Below are positions 8,936-17,031 of a stretch of DNA of 64,000 nt, in pieces. Made by a program: the position numbers and the translations under genes. Within the stretch, counting starts at the first letter, position 1. Every line of letters begins with the position of its first letter. The stretch covers positions 55,549 through 119,548 of the forward strand of contig JAISDO010000008.1 in assembly GCA_031264755.1 (NCBI GenBank), read 5' to 3'. The notes below the pieces were generated by a model. The model was not told where the DNA came from. It worked only from the letters and a program-made list of their open reading frames with translations, and searched no databases. The stretch is from Clostridiales bacterium (GTDB taxonomy: Bacteria > Bacillota_A > Clostridia > Christensenellales > Pumilibacteraceae).

Positions 8936-9418
8936 TTATACCATAGGCACATCAACCACCTCATTTAAGTGGAGTGGCTTGATTGTTTTGTCTACAAAGA
9001 GTATACCATCTAAGTGGTCATACTCATGTAGTATTATTCTAGCCAGCAGTCCGTCCGCTTGCATCTCAAACTCTTTGCCATACCTATCTTGAGCTACAAT
9101 GGTCAACTCACTAGGACGTTCTACATATCCTTTGGTACCTAGCACACTAAGACAACCCTCTTCAAATGTCCATGTCCCTTTAGTATTGACTATGACTGGA
9201 TTGACAAATTCGAATACTTTGTCTTGTTCTGGGCTCACTACAAACACTCTCTTGAGTACGCCTATTTGGTTGGCTGCGAGACCCACTCCATCTTGCTCAA
9301 ACATTGTATCAATCATGTCGTCTATAAGCGTATGCAATCTATCATCAAATGACACGACTTGTTTGGCGACTTGTCGCAACACTAGATCACCTATCTGTAC
9401 AACTTTGCGAATGGCCAT
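8936..9418 (-). CDS. def: Peptide deformylase
   Basis: A 160-residue metalloenzyme that removes the formyl group from nascent proteins. All three signature motifs are present: GVGLAANQIG (44-53), EEGCLSV with metal ligand C89, and HEYDH with ligands H131 and H135 and catalytic E132. The ATG at 9418 has AGAGGAG eleven bases upstream. It is the partner reaction to Fmt, encoded next. The upstream gene is priA with a 109-base gap. Confidence 0.96.
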   Translation of the reverse strand: MAIRKVVQIGDLVLRQVAKQVVSFDDRLHTLIDDMIDTMFEQDGVGLAANQIGVLKRVFVVSPEQDKVFEFVNPVIVNTKGTWTFEEGCLSVLGTKGYVERPSELTIVAQDRYGKEFEMQADGLLARIILHEYDHLDGILFVDKTIKPLHLNEVVDVPMV

Positions 9419-9527
9419 ATATTGTCAAACTCCTCTGTTATTAATATCTTATATCATACTATTGCTAGTATAGTTAGTCCCAAGTTTTTGACCATTTTGC
9501 CAAATATACATCTCTAACGAGATACAA

Positions 9528-11834
9528 CTAGCTCAAATTGCTTGGATTGATTTCTACAAATATACTAATCTTGTCTGTATGTCCTTTGACTATTTCAAAT
9601 ATCTTGAGAGATATTTGTGCTGCAAACGATGGTATTACACGCATCAAAACTTGCATTCGGTGTTTGTTCTGTATGCGTTTGACAGGACTACGCATACAGG
9701 CTAGATATATAAATGCTGAATGTGTCAACTTAGCTTGGGTGTCTATACTATTGCGTAATAATACAACTTGATCAAATACAGCCTTGAGTAGGCTCTGTGC
9801 CCGCTCCTCATCTTCGCTAGATATCAACACCCTGATTATAGTACTAAATGGTGGATATTTGGTAACTTCACGCAAGTTGCACTCCTTATCAAAAAAACCC
9901 TCATAATCCCCTTTGACAGCAAATTTGTACGTATAATGATTGGGCGTATATGTCTGCAATACTACATTGCCCTCAATATTCGCCCTGCCCGCTCTACCTG
10001 ATACCTGAGTAATCAACTGATACGTACGTTCACACGCTCTATAGTCAGCAAAATGTAGACTCATATCTGCATCAATTATACCTACAAAAGATACCTGACC
10101 AAAGTCGTGTCCCTTAGCTATCATCTGGGTACCAACCAATATACGTGCCTGACCATTGCCAAATTCGTCTAGCAACTTGAGGTGGCTATCTTTATTCTGT
10201 GTAGTGTCATTGTCCATCCTTACTACTTTGATGTGCGGAAAATATTCTTTGAGTCTATCTACTACTTGCTCGGTCCCTACGAATCCCCTACGAATATGTT
10301 GGGACTTGCAAGCTGGGCAATGAGTAAGCATAGCAAAACGCAAATTGCAAAAGTGACATTTGAGTATATTATCCTCTTTGTGATACACTAGACTAACATC
10401 ACAATCAGTACATCTAGCAACTACTCCACACTCTCTACATATTACATAACTAGAGTATCCTCTACGGTTGAGAAAGAGCATTGCCTTGTCACTCGGCGTC
10501 TTCATACATTGATGCAATCCTCGTAATAATGCTTGACTAAATGGACTATCATTGCCTCCAAATATCTCTTTCTTCATATCCACTATGTCCACATTAGGCA
10601 AGGGTTTGAAATTGACACGAGATGACATCTCCACTAGTTTGTAGTTGCCCAATCTGGTATTATAATATGTCTCAATAGAAGGTGTAGCACTACCCAATAC
10701 TAAGCAACAATTGTTGTATGTGGCTCTATATTGAGCCACATACTTGGTATTGTAACGTGGATTGGATTCGGACTGATAACTAGAATCGTGTTCTTCGTCT
10801 ATTATTATAATACCTATATTGGATACCGGTGCAAATATAGCACTTCGGGCACCTACTGCTACACTAGCAGTACCATTCAATAGACGTTGCCACTCATCAA
10901 ATCGCTCTCCTGCCGATAATCCGCTATGCAATATTGCAACTTGATCACCAAACCTTCCTCTAAATATACGCAATGTTTGAGGTGTAAGACTAATCTCAGG
11001 TACTAGCATTATAGCTGTCTTGTTCTGCGACAGCACATGTGCTATGAGGTTGAGATACACTTCAGTCTTACCGCTACCTGTGACCCCATGCAAAACTACA
11101 GTATTGTGTCTAGTTAGAAGATCTCCACTAGTATCTTGTGTACAATTCAAACATTCGTGGTTATATTGCAATATGTTGCTCACAGCTTGTTGCTGCAACT
11201 CTGTCAATTGTACCGTAGAGTTGCTAGATGCCATATCTTTGTACGGAGTCCTAGCTACTTGTTGCCTAATCTTCAAAAATATATCACGTTTGACTAGATT
11301 GTTGATAGCAGATACCGAGTACTCTTTGGACAAATCGGACAACATACAAGTCTTAACTTGACACATGTACCCAAACACATCTCGTTGATTGCGTGATGTA
11401 TTGATTGTCTTGTTGTCTATATCCTCTATTGTATACTTTGGATTGAGTTGTATTGCTACCCTATTGAGCTCTTTGATTCGTCCACCTCGCATCTGTGCAG
11501 GTATGAACAATCTAAGAATATCCACTACCTTGAGACCACATGTACATACCATATAATCTTTGAGTTGTAGCAATTCTTGCGATATCAACGGTCTATCATC
11601 TATATATTTGGTTATATATTTGAGTTTGGATATAGGTACCTCTGTTGTATTTTTTGTACCTATTACATACCCTTCTATCTCTCTAGCCCCAAAGGGTACG
11701 AGCACTCTATATCCAACATGAGAGTCATCTGTGCACACATAATCAAATACTCTATCAATATCACTAGCACTCACATCTACTATCACCTGAGCAAAGTATT
11801 GATCTGTATTGTTGTTAGACTTAATATTTGACAT
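9528..11834 (-). CDS. priA: Primosomal replication restart helicase PriA
   Basis: A 768-residue superfamily 2 helicase that recognises stalled forks and reloads the replisome. An N-terminal 3'-DNA-binding domain (to about 110) is followed by a helicase core with Walker A GVTGSGKTE, Walker B IDEEH and motif VI 'QVSGRAGR', interrupted by a zinc-binding module with eight cysteines (CREC, CTDC, CHFC, CPAC). Length matches the family (about 730-800). It sits after coaBC, separated by a hairpin at 11871-11910. With DnaD and DnaI encoded at 20.7-23.1 kb, this window holds most of a Gram-positive restart primosome apart from DnaB. Confidence 0.96.
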   Translation of the reverse strand: MSNIKSNNNTDQYFAQVIVDVSASDIDRVFDYVCTDDSHVGYRVLVPFGAREIEGYVIGTKNTTEVPISKLKYITKYIDDRPLISQELLQLKDYMVCTCGLKVVDILRLFIPAQMRGGRIKELNRVAIQLNPKYTIEDIDNKTINTSRNQRDVFGYMCQVKTCMLSDLSKEYSVSAINNLVKRDIFLKIRQQVARTPYKDMASSNSTVQLTELQQQAVSNILQYNHECLNCTQDTSGDLLTRHNTVVLHGVTGSGKTEVYLNLIAHVLSQNKTAIMLVPEISLTPQTLRIFRGRFGDQVAILHSGLSAGERFDEWQRLLNGTASVAVGARSAIFAPVSNIGIIIIDEEHDSSYQSESNPRYNTKYVAQYRATYNNCCLVLGSATPSIETYYNTRLGNYKLVEMSSRVNFKPLPNVDIVDMKKEIFGGNDSPFSQALLRGLHQCMKTPSDKAMLFLNRRGYSSYVICRECGVVARCTDCDVSLVYHKEDNILKCHFCNLRFAMLTHCPACKSQHIRRGFVGTEQVVDRLKEYFPHIKVVRMDNDTTQNKDSHLKLLDEFGNGQARILVGTQMIAKGHDFGQVSFVGIIDADMSLHFADYRACERTYQLITQVSGRAGRANIEGNVVLQTYTPNHYTYKFAVKGDYEGFFDKECNLREVTKYPPFSTIIRVLISSEDEERAQSLLKAVFDQVVLLRNSIDTQAKLTHSAFIYLACMRSPVKRIQNKHRMQVLMRVIPSFAAQISLKIFEIVKGHTDKISIFVEINPSNLS

Positions 11835-11870
11835 AACTCAATAATGTATACATAATATACCACAATACAC

Positions 11871-11910
11871 AATGTAGACACAACCTACAATCTTAGCTTG
11901 TGTCTACATT
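11871..11910 (-). terminator. Hairpin after coaBC
   Basis: Perfect 13-base arms (11871-11883 and 11898-11910) with a 14-base loop in the coaBC-priA gap. No U-run follows the stem on either strand. Confidence 0.5.
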
Positions 11911-11938
11911 AATTATATCATAGTATACAAGTATATGT

Positions 11939-13459
11939 CTACAAAGCTATTATGCAATCCAATATCTTGTCTGCCACTTCATGCTTAGACATTAGGGGTA
12001 GAGTAGTCTCTTGCTTGTTGCTAATCAATGTGACTATATTGGTATCTGCACCAAATCCCGCTCCAGATTGAGTAATATCATTAGCAACTACCAAATCTGC
12101 CCTCTTAGTGACCAATTTGATGCGAGAATTGACTAGCAGATCTTGAGATTCAGCACTAAAAATAACCAATTTTTGATGTTCTAGTTTGATCTTGCCCACT
12201 TGTTTGGCTATATCTACTGTCTTCTTGAGAGATAGTGTCAACTCTTGCGACTTGAACTTGTGTGTTGCATTATCCATTGTATCATAATCTGCTGGAGCTG
12301 CTGCCATAATGAAGATATCTATAGCATACAACTGCGACATAACAGTATCATACATATCTTGCGTAGTTTCAACTCGTATATTAAAATACTTAGGATTGGG
12401 TTGTATCAACATATTGCCATGCACAAATATGACATTGCCACCACGTCTATGTACACAGTCAGCAATAGCCAAACCCATCTTGCCACTACTGTGGTTGCTG
12501 ATGTACCTTACTGGATCTATATGTTGAATTGTCGCTCCCGCTGTGACTAATACCGTCTTGCCAACTAGATCTTGATCTTGACGCACTTGATCTTGCATAT
12601 TGTACAAATCTACAGATTCAAGTTTGTGCTGAGTTTTGGTATGAAGATCCTCTTTGAGTTTTTTGATTTGAGCTAATAGATCTGCCGCATCCAAACGTGC
12701 GGTGTTGTATTGTTGTGTATCACCATGTGTGACCGAGTCATTGACAACCTTACATGTAGATGCTGTGTGCGATTGAGTGTCAATATCCCTTTTGAGTTGA
12801 TCAATATATTGCCTAAAAGGGACTGCAGTATCATTAGGTACAGTATTTGGCAACTTTTGAGCAACCCCTAGCTTTGGTTGAATAATATTGTGTCCAGACC
12901 CTACAAGATTGTCTACTATAGATTGTACAATATTTTGCAATGTAGCTAACTTGCCTATACCGTCGTCACCACAAGCCAATCTTCCACTGTCAGGCAACAC
13001 AAACTTGTAACCAAACAATACTAATTTGTCCTGATTGTGTTGGTAAATAAGGTTTTTGTACATTTGGGTATTCATGGCAGGAGCTATCAATACTTGAGAT
13101 TTGGTAGCTGCAATTGTACAAGTAAGCAAGTTGTCAGCTATACCATGTGCTATCTTGGCTATAGTGTTGTAGGTAGCGGGCACAACCACAACTATATCTG
13201 CCCATTTGGCATACTCTATATGCTCTAGACCATCAGACTGTACAGATACACTACGTCTGCTCAAAGTTGCTAAAACAAGTGGAGATACAAATTGAGTAGC
13301 ACTTGTCGTCATCACCACTTGCACATTGCAACCTACCTTAATCAATTCGCTCACTACATCACAAGCTTTGTAAGCAGCAATACCGCCACACACACCCACG
13401 AGGACATTGCGATTGATACTTTGGTCAAGATTGTATTTAGACAAGATTGTGCTGTTCAT
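11939..13459 (-). CDS. coaBC: Bifunctional phosphopantothenoylcysteine decarboxylase/synthetase with a long interdomain linker
   Basis: This enzyme makes 4'-phosphopantetheine in CoA synthesis by adding cysteine (CoaB) and decarboxylating (CoaC). The flavoprotein CoaC domain is at 19-185, with H80, the PAMN motif ending at N130 and the active cysteine in 'GRLACGDDGIGK' (C163). CoaB is at 300-506 with 'ISNHSSGKMG'. The two are joined by about 114 residues rich in Q, D, T and K, where most homologues have only a short linker, giving 506 residues instead of about 400. In the CoaB loop the usual TxExID reads TIQHID. The start at 13459 was chosen for GGAGG seven bases upstream rather than the TTG at 13489. 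Confidence 0.93.
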   Translation of the reverse strand: MNSTILSKYNLDQSINRNVLVGVCGGIAAYKACDVVSELIKVGCNVQVVMTTSATQFVSPLVLATLSRRSVSVQSDGLEHIEYAKWADIVVVVPATYNTIAKIAHGIADNLLTCTIAATKSQVLIAPAMNTQMYKNLIYQHNQDKLVLFGYKFVLPDSGRLACGDDGIGKLATLQNIVQSIVDNLVGSGHNIIQPKLGVAQKLPNTVPNDTAVPFRQYIDQLKRDIDTQSHTASTCKVVNDSVTHGDTQQYNTARLDAADLLAQIKKLKEDLHTKTQHKLESVDLYNMQDQVRQDQDLVGKTVLVTAGATIQHIDPVRYISNHSSGKMGLAIADCVHRRGGNVIFVHGNMLIQPNPKYFNIRVETTQDMYDTVMSQLYAIDIFIMAAAPADYDTMDNATHKFKSQELTLSLKKTVDIAKQVGKIKLEHQKLVIFSAESQDLLVNSRIKLVTKRADLVVANDITQSGAGFGADTNIVTLISNKQETTLPLMSKHEVADKILDCIIAL

Positions 13460-13514
13460 GCATACACCTCCAAATTGCAAAACGCTCAACTAAGCGATTG
13501 AGTCATCATACTAG

Positions 13515-13709
13515 CTAATCGCCGTTGACAAGCTCAACTCTACCTTTGTACACTTCTTTGGCTGCATGCGTTAGAGCCGTCTCATTGGATTCGTCCAATT
13601 GATCTTGATATTTGTCTACTACATAACGTGCTCTTTTGGCAACTAGCGTAACCAAAGCAAACTTGCAACCTACTTTGTCTATCAATTTGTCTATTGGTGG
13701 ATTAACCAT
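13515..13709 (-). CDS. rpoZ: RNA polymerase omega subunit
   Basis: A 64-residue protein with the omega core 'LIDKVGCKFALVTLVAKRAR' split here across residues 9-28 and the 'ALTHAAKEVYKGRVEL' C-terminal helix. Omega helps assemble RNA polymerase. The ATG at 13709 (MVNPPID) has AAAGGAG upstream, so the longer reading frame from 13730 is rejected. The position between gmk and coaBC is the conserved one in Firmicutes. Confidence 0.93.
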   Translation of the reverse strand: MVNPPIDKLIDKVGCKFALVTLVAKRARYVVDKYQDQLDESNETALTHAAKEVYKGRVELVNGD

Positions 13710-13750
13710 ACTTACTCCTTTTAGATACATCTTTGCTCAATCAACATACA

Positions 13751-14377
13751 CTAACTAAGCAATAGATCATTTGGACTATTTTGCTTTCTTTTGGATTGTA
13801 TTATATCTACTATTATATCTAGGCATTGTTGCAACTGGTCATTGACTACAACGTAGTCAGCTAATCTACCTACTTCCATTTCTTTTTCGTATAGACTAAG
13901 TCTCAATTGCTTAGTATCTTCGTCGTCTGTATTGCGACTATGCAATCTATGCATAAGGGTCTTAAAGTCTGGCGGCACTATAAAAATCCATACAGCATCT
14001 TGATACTTAGATTTGATTTGTTGAGCTCCGTCTAGATCTATCTCTAGTATTGTATCTTGATTGCGTGCTAGGTTGTCTAACACAACGTGTTTGGGCGTAC
14101 CATAATAGTTGCCATATACCATAGCATACTCCAAAAAGTGGTCTTGAGCCAAAGCTTGTTCAAACTGCTCTACTGTATAGAAGTAGTAATGTACACCATG
14201 TTGCTCACACACTCTGGGACTTCGTGTAGTGACTGATATGGACTTGTTAAGTCCAATGTCCATCTTCAACAACGCATCATAAATCGTACCCTTGCCTACG
14301 CCAGAAGCTCCAGTAATAATATATAGCGATCCACAAGCACTGAGTTTGTTTTCTCTTTCAAAATTCGGTTTAGACAT
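13751..14377 (-). CDS. gmk: Guanylate kinase
   Basis: A 208-residue P-loop kinase converting GMP to GDP. The Walker A motif GASGVGKGT starts near residue 23; the GMP-binding segment 'SVTTRSPRVCEQHGVHYYF' follows, and 'VYGNYYGTPK' and 'LEIDLDGAQQIK' are the usual family motifs. Length is typical. It lies between yicC and rpoZ in the classic cluster; the remA-like gene often found between yicC and gmk in Firmicutes is absent, leaving a 119-base gap with no ORF. Start ATG has no strong ribosome binding site. Confidence 0.96.
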   Translation of the reverse strand: MSKPNFERENKLSACGSLYIITGASGVGKGTIYDALLKMDIGLNKSISVTTRSPRVCEQHGVHYYFYTVEQFEQALAQDHFLEYAMVYGNYYGTPKHVVLDNLARNQDTILEIDLDGAQQIKSKYQDAVWIFIVPPDFKTLMHRLHSRNTDDEDTKQLRLSLYEKEMEVGRLADYVVVNDQLQQCLDIIVDIIQSKRKQNSPNDLLLS

Positions 14378-14496
14378 CTTTGTTGACTAGTTAATAAATT
14401 GCTGCAAAATCAAATTTGGCAACGATAATCTTTGGTATACAGTACAAATTAGCATTTGGCTAAGATATAGTGTTGTGGTACATACAACTAAGATTG

Positions 14497-15240
14497 CTAC
14501 TCTACAAATCTCACTGTATCTTTGATAGATTGTAGTATCAACTTGGATTCTATCAAAATTTTGGTTGATTCAATTGACCCCAATTTGTCATCCAACTTGA
14601 CTATCTCTCTCAGTATCTCTTGCAACAACAAGTCCAACTTGCGTCCAGTTGGTTTGTCTACCAAATCTTGCTTGAACTGCTGTATCCAATCAATTGCTCT
14701 GTATAGTTCTTGATATTGTACATCGTGCACTTGCACAAGTTGATCAACATTAACTGTCAATTTGGACATCAACTGCACCAATCTATCAAGCAGTTGACTG
14801 CCTTGATCGGTGGCAAATTTGTCTAGTGCCACGCATGCTTGCTCTGTAGCCCGCAATACAATAGGCAACACTACTTTGTCGTCATATACTACAGTAGATA
14901 CTTCGGGCGATCTAAGCAACGCTACTACATTGCAATCATCATCACACAAAAACTGTGTACGAACCAATTTGGCTACCTGCCTATACTGACTAGCCAACTC
15001 CCAATCTACATGCAACTTGCGTATAGACCTAAGTCCTACTATATTCACTGATATATCTACAACACCTCTATTGACATATCTAGACAATATACTTGTGATA
15101 TCATACTCATATCTTTGCAAAAACTTGGGTAGCCTGACATTGACATCATATGACTTGCCAATACTACTCTTGATATCTATGGACACTCTACCCCAATCAC
15201 TATCTACCACACTAGAGCCATAGCTACTCATGCTCTTCAT
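14497..15240 (-). CDS. yicC: YicC-family endoribonuclease
   Basis: A 247-residue protein of the YicC/YloC family, hexameric endoribonucleases that trim RNA. The N-terminus 'MKSMSSYGSSVVDSDWGRV' matches the family opening (MxSMTGxG) and the C-terminus ends 'LQSIKDTVRFVE', resembling the conserved VEKIREQVQNIE. It is about 40 residues shorter than most members (near 290), with the loss in the middle. It heads the conserved cluster and has its own promoter (15248-15276) placed so that the transcript would begin at the start codon. Confidence 0.88.
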   Translation of the reverse strand: MKSMSSYGSSVVDSDWGRVSIDIKSSIGKSYDVNVRLPKFLQRYEYDITSILSRYVNRGVVDISVNIVGLRSIRKLHVDWELASQYRQVAKLVRTQFLCDDDCNVVALLRSPEVSTVVYDDKVVLPIVLRATEQACVALDKFATDQGSQLLDRLVQLMSKLTVNVDQLVQVHDVQYQELYRAIDWIQQFKQDLVDKPTGRKLDLLLQEILREIVKLDDKLGSIESTKILIESKLILQSIKDTVRFVE

Positions 15241-15247
15241 TGTAGAT

Positions 15248-15276
15248 AGTATAACATATCAATTGCAATTTGGCAA
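15248..15276 (-). promoter_or_regulatory. Promoter giving a leaderless yicC transcript
   Basis: TTGCCA (15271-15276), 17-base spacer, TATACT (15248-15253) on the minus strand. Seven bases separate the -10 from the ATG of yicC and no ribosome binding site is present. Confidence 0.7.
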
Positions 15277-15318
15277 ATGTCACAAGGTTGTTGCATTGAG
15301 AGATGACAATTGAGACTA

Positions 15319-15486
15319 TCAATTGCCTCCTTGTGTAAGTATACTCAGCAACTCTAATTTGGATAGCCTGCTAACTGTAGATTGCACACCTACTAACCCG
15401 ATTGTGTTTTGGTAATAAAGTATATTGTCTAGACTATCCCATACTTCATGCTCCATTTCGTTATAAAAATAGACCAACTTGTACAT
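15319..15486 (-). CDS. Small 55-residue protein of unknown function
   Basis: A short ORF starting with ATG at 15486 with AGGAG eight bases upstream, ten bases after the stop of the InlB-repeat protein gene, hence almost certainly co-transcribed. The product is 55 residues, amphipathic, starting MYKLVYFYNEMEHEVWDSLD, with no recognised domain, signal peptide or cysteines. Because the upstream stop (TAG) is in the same frame, a readthrough would fuse it to the preceding protein; this is probably coincidence. Evidence for being a real gene is the strong ribosome binding site and operon spacing. Confidence 0.6.
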   Translation of the reverse strand: MYKLVYFYNEMEHEVWDSLDNILYYQNTIGLVGVQSTVSRLSKLELLSILTQGGN

Positions 15487-15495
15487 AAAATACTC

Positions 15496-16065
15496 CTAAA
15501 CTCCTATTTTCCCCACTGTTTGTTCAATGACCAGAGATGTATACAATACGGTCTCAGACAACACTACATACTCACCATCCACTATTACAAAATCACCATT
15601 GTCATCCATGCAATACAAAGATTGGAGATTAGTTTGTTGCACTATATCTTTTAGTTTGGTTCCTACAACTATGTCATTGTACTGACTGTATCCCTCGTCA
15701 CTTATTATAACCAAACTCGTCAAGTATACATTGTCTTGGTCTATATGCATATCTACATCCCATACAACTTGCAATATTGCATTTGCATGTATAGTGATTG
15801 GCCAACTATCTATCTTGTTGTTGTCAAGTTTCCAACCTACTAGCTTGTATTTGGGGTGCTTTACATCGGGCATATCATCAGTATCCAATGTACCGTTTGT
15901 CGTTATGACAGACTCACTCTCTATACGTCCACCTCGCAAATCCAATGTGACAATATAAGTTTTTCTTTCAAAATAGTTAACCAACAATGACATTGCAACA
16001 ATAATACTCAATATGGTTATTGCCACACCAATAGTTATTTTGATTTTTATATTATCTTTATTCAT
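15496..16065 (-). CDS. Membrane-anchored protein with an InlB B-repeat-like domain
   Basis: A 189-residue protein with a single N-terminal membrane segment (about residues 8-30) serving as an uncleaved anchor, followed by an extracellular domain. Residues 36-105 ('TYIVTLDLRGG...YKLVGWKLDNN...ITIHANAILQVVWD') follow the InlB B-repeat (Flg_new, Listeria-Bacteroides repeat) pattern: VTxxxNGG, FxGWxxD and a final LxAxW strand. These domains occur on adhesins and surface proteins. The remaining C-terminal 80 residues are unassigned. It belongs with the downstream 55-residue ORF, and the upstream 476 bases hold no gene. Confidence 0.7.
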   Translation of the reverse strand: MNKDNIKIKITIGVAITILSIIVAMSLLVNYFERKTYIVTLDLRGGRIESESVITTNGTLDTDDMPDVKHPKYKLVGWKLDNNKIDSWPITIHANAILQVVWDVDMHIDQDNVYLTSLVIISDEGYSQYNDIVVGTKLKDIVQQTNLQSLYCMDDNGDFVIVDGEYVVLSETVLYTSLVIEQTVGKIGV

Positions 16066-16541
16066 ATCTTTTTTATCACTACAATATCTAAATACAAAAA
16101 TATATACTAAGATACTCTTTTGTCACTGAGACATTCAAAAGCTTGATTTATGTATATAATATACCATAAGTATGTCCAAAATACTAACATTAAAGTGAAT
16201 TCGAGCATTGTAAATACTTGTTAAAGTGGATTTTATTAACATAATATACAAAACATCTCTAATAGTTAAGTACGAATTGTATACAATATTATATTGTTTG
16301 AGCAGAAGTCTGAAGAGATATTTTGGAGTGGAAGTTTGAAGTATTATGAGAGCATATTGCTCTCAACGACTTGCAACATTTGGCTATTGAACAATTTGTT
16401 AAGTGTTATAATATAATATTATTTGCAACAACTAATAAGTATTAGTACAATTGGCTCTATATACCAATATGCTAATATATGCCAAAAAAGGCACCCATAT
16501 CTACAATGAGTGCCTTTGCTTGATATATCTCTCTAGATAGT
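16066..16541. other. Intergenic region, 476 bases, no gene seen
   Basis: AT-rich stretch with no convincing ORF. It contains the terminator of the 16542 gene at its right end (16484-16517), a short palindrome (16347-16365), an imperfect direct repeat around 16305-16340 (GAAGTCTGAAG / GAAGTTTGAAG), and a possible promoter for the 15496-16065 gene. No tRNA or known RNA was recognised. Confidence 0.6.
16484..16517 (-). terminator. Intrinsic terminator
   Basis: A 12-base stem (one G-U pair) with a 7-base loop, followed on the minus strand by six T. It ends the InlB-like gene at 16542. Confidence 0.85.
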
Positions 16542-16940
16542 CTAGCGTTCTCTAAATATTGCGTATATTTCAATATCTTTGTCTACAATTATATGCCAAT
16601 CACCATAATATATAGCACCTGGAGTATTGCTTAAGCTCCATCCTACAAATTGGTAATAGTCAGTACTATCAGGATTGTCAACCGTGTGATGAACCAAATT
16701 GTCTCTATACAAAACTAGTTTTTGATCTTCAAAGCTCCAATCAAGTATATCTCCACTCAACGACATCAGTTGATCTTGACTTACATCGTTAGGATTGAGT
16801 TTGTTATGCATCTGGACCATAAACTCTATTTTGCTATTGCGTGCTACTATGGCAAGAGATATAAAACCAATACACAATATCAACAATATGGTAAGACCAC
16901 CTATCAATCCAGACCTTTTAAGTAGTAATGTTTTATTCAC
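16542..16940 (-). CDS. Small membrane-anchored protein with InlB B-repeat-like C-terminus
   Basis: A 132-residue protein starting at a GTG (16940) that has an AGGGGG ribosome binding site six bases upstream; the longer frame from 16982 lacks one. After KRSG a hydrophobic stretch (about residues 12-32) forms a membrane anchor. The C-terminal part 'YYQFVGWSLSN...YGDWHIIVDKDIEIYAIF' fits the second half of an InlB B-repeat. It is similar in plan to the 15496-16065 protein, so the two are likely related surface proteins. It has its own promoter (16974-17002) and terminator, hence is a single-gene unit. Confidence 0.65.
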   Translation of the reverse strand: MNKTLLLKRSGLIGGLTILLILCIGFISLAIVARNSKIEFMVQMHNKLNPNDVSQDQLMSLSGDILDWSFEDQKLVLYRDNLVHHTVDNPDSTDYYQFVGWSLSNTPGAIYYGDWHIIVDKDIEIYAIFRER

Positions 16941-16973
16941 ACATCCCCCTATTTGGCAATATATAGTACATAT

Positions 16974-17002
16974 ACTATACAATATTTATACAACTTTGTC
17001 AA
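16974..17002 (-). promoter_or_regulatory. Promoter of the small InlB-like gene
   Basis: TTGACA (16997-17002), 17-base spacer, TATAGT (16974-16979) on the minus strand. An AT-rich palindrome (TATAGTA/TATACTATA) covers the -10 and could be an operator. Confidence 0.7.
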
Positions 17003-17031
17003 TCTATTACAGTAAATATGTCAATCTTTGG

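Noticed and set aside
14378..14496. remA-like gene expected between yicC and gmk
   Set aside because: The gap is only 119 bases and holds no ORF with a start and ribosome binding site.
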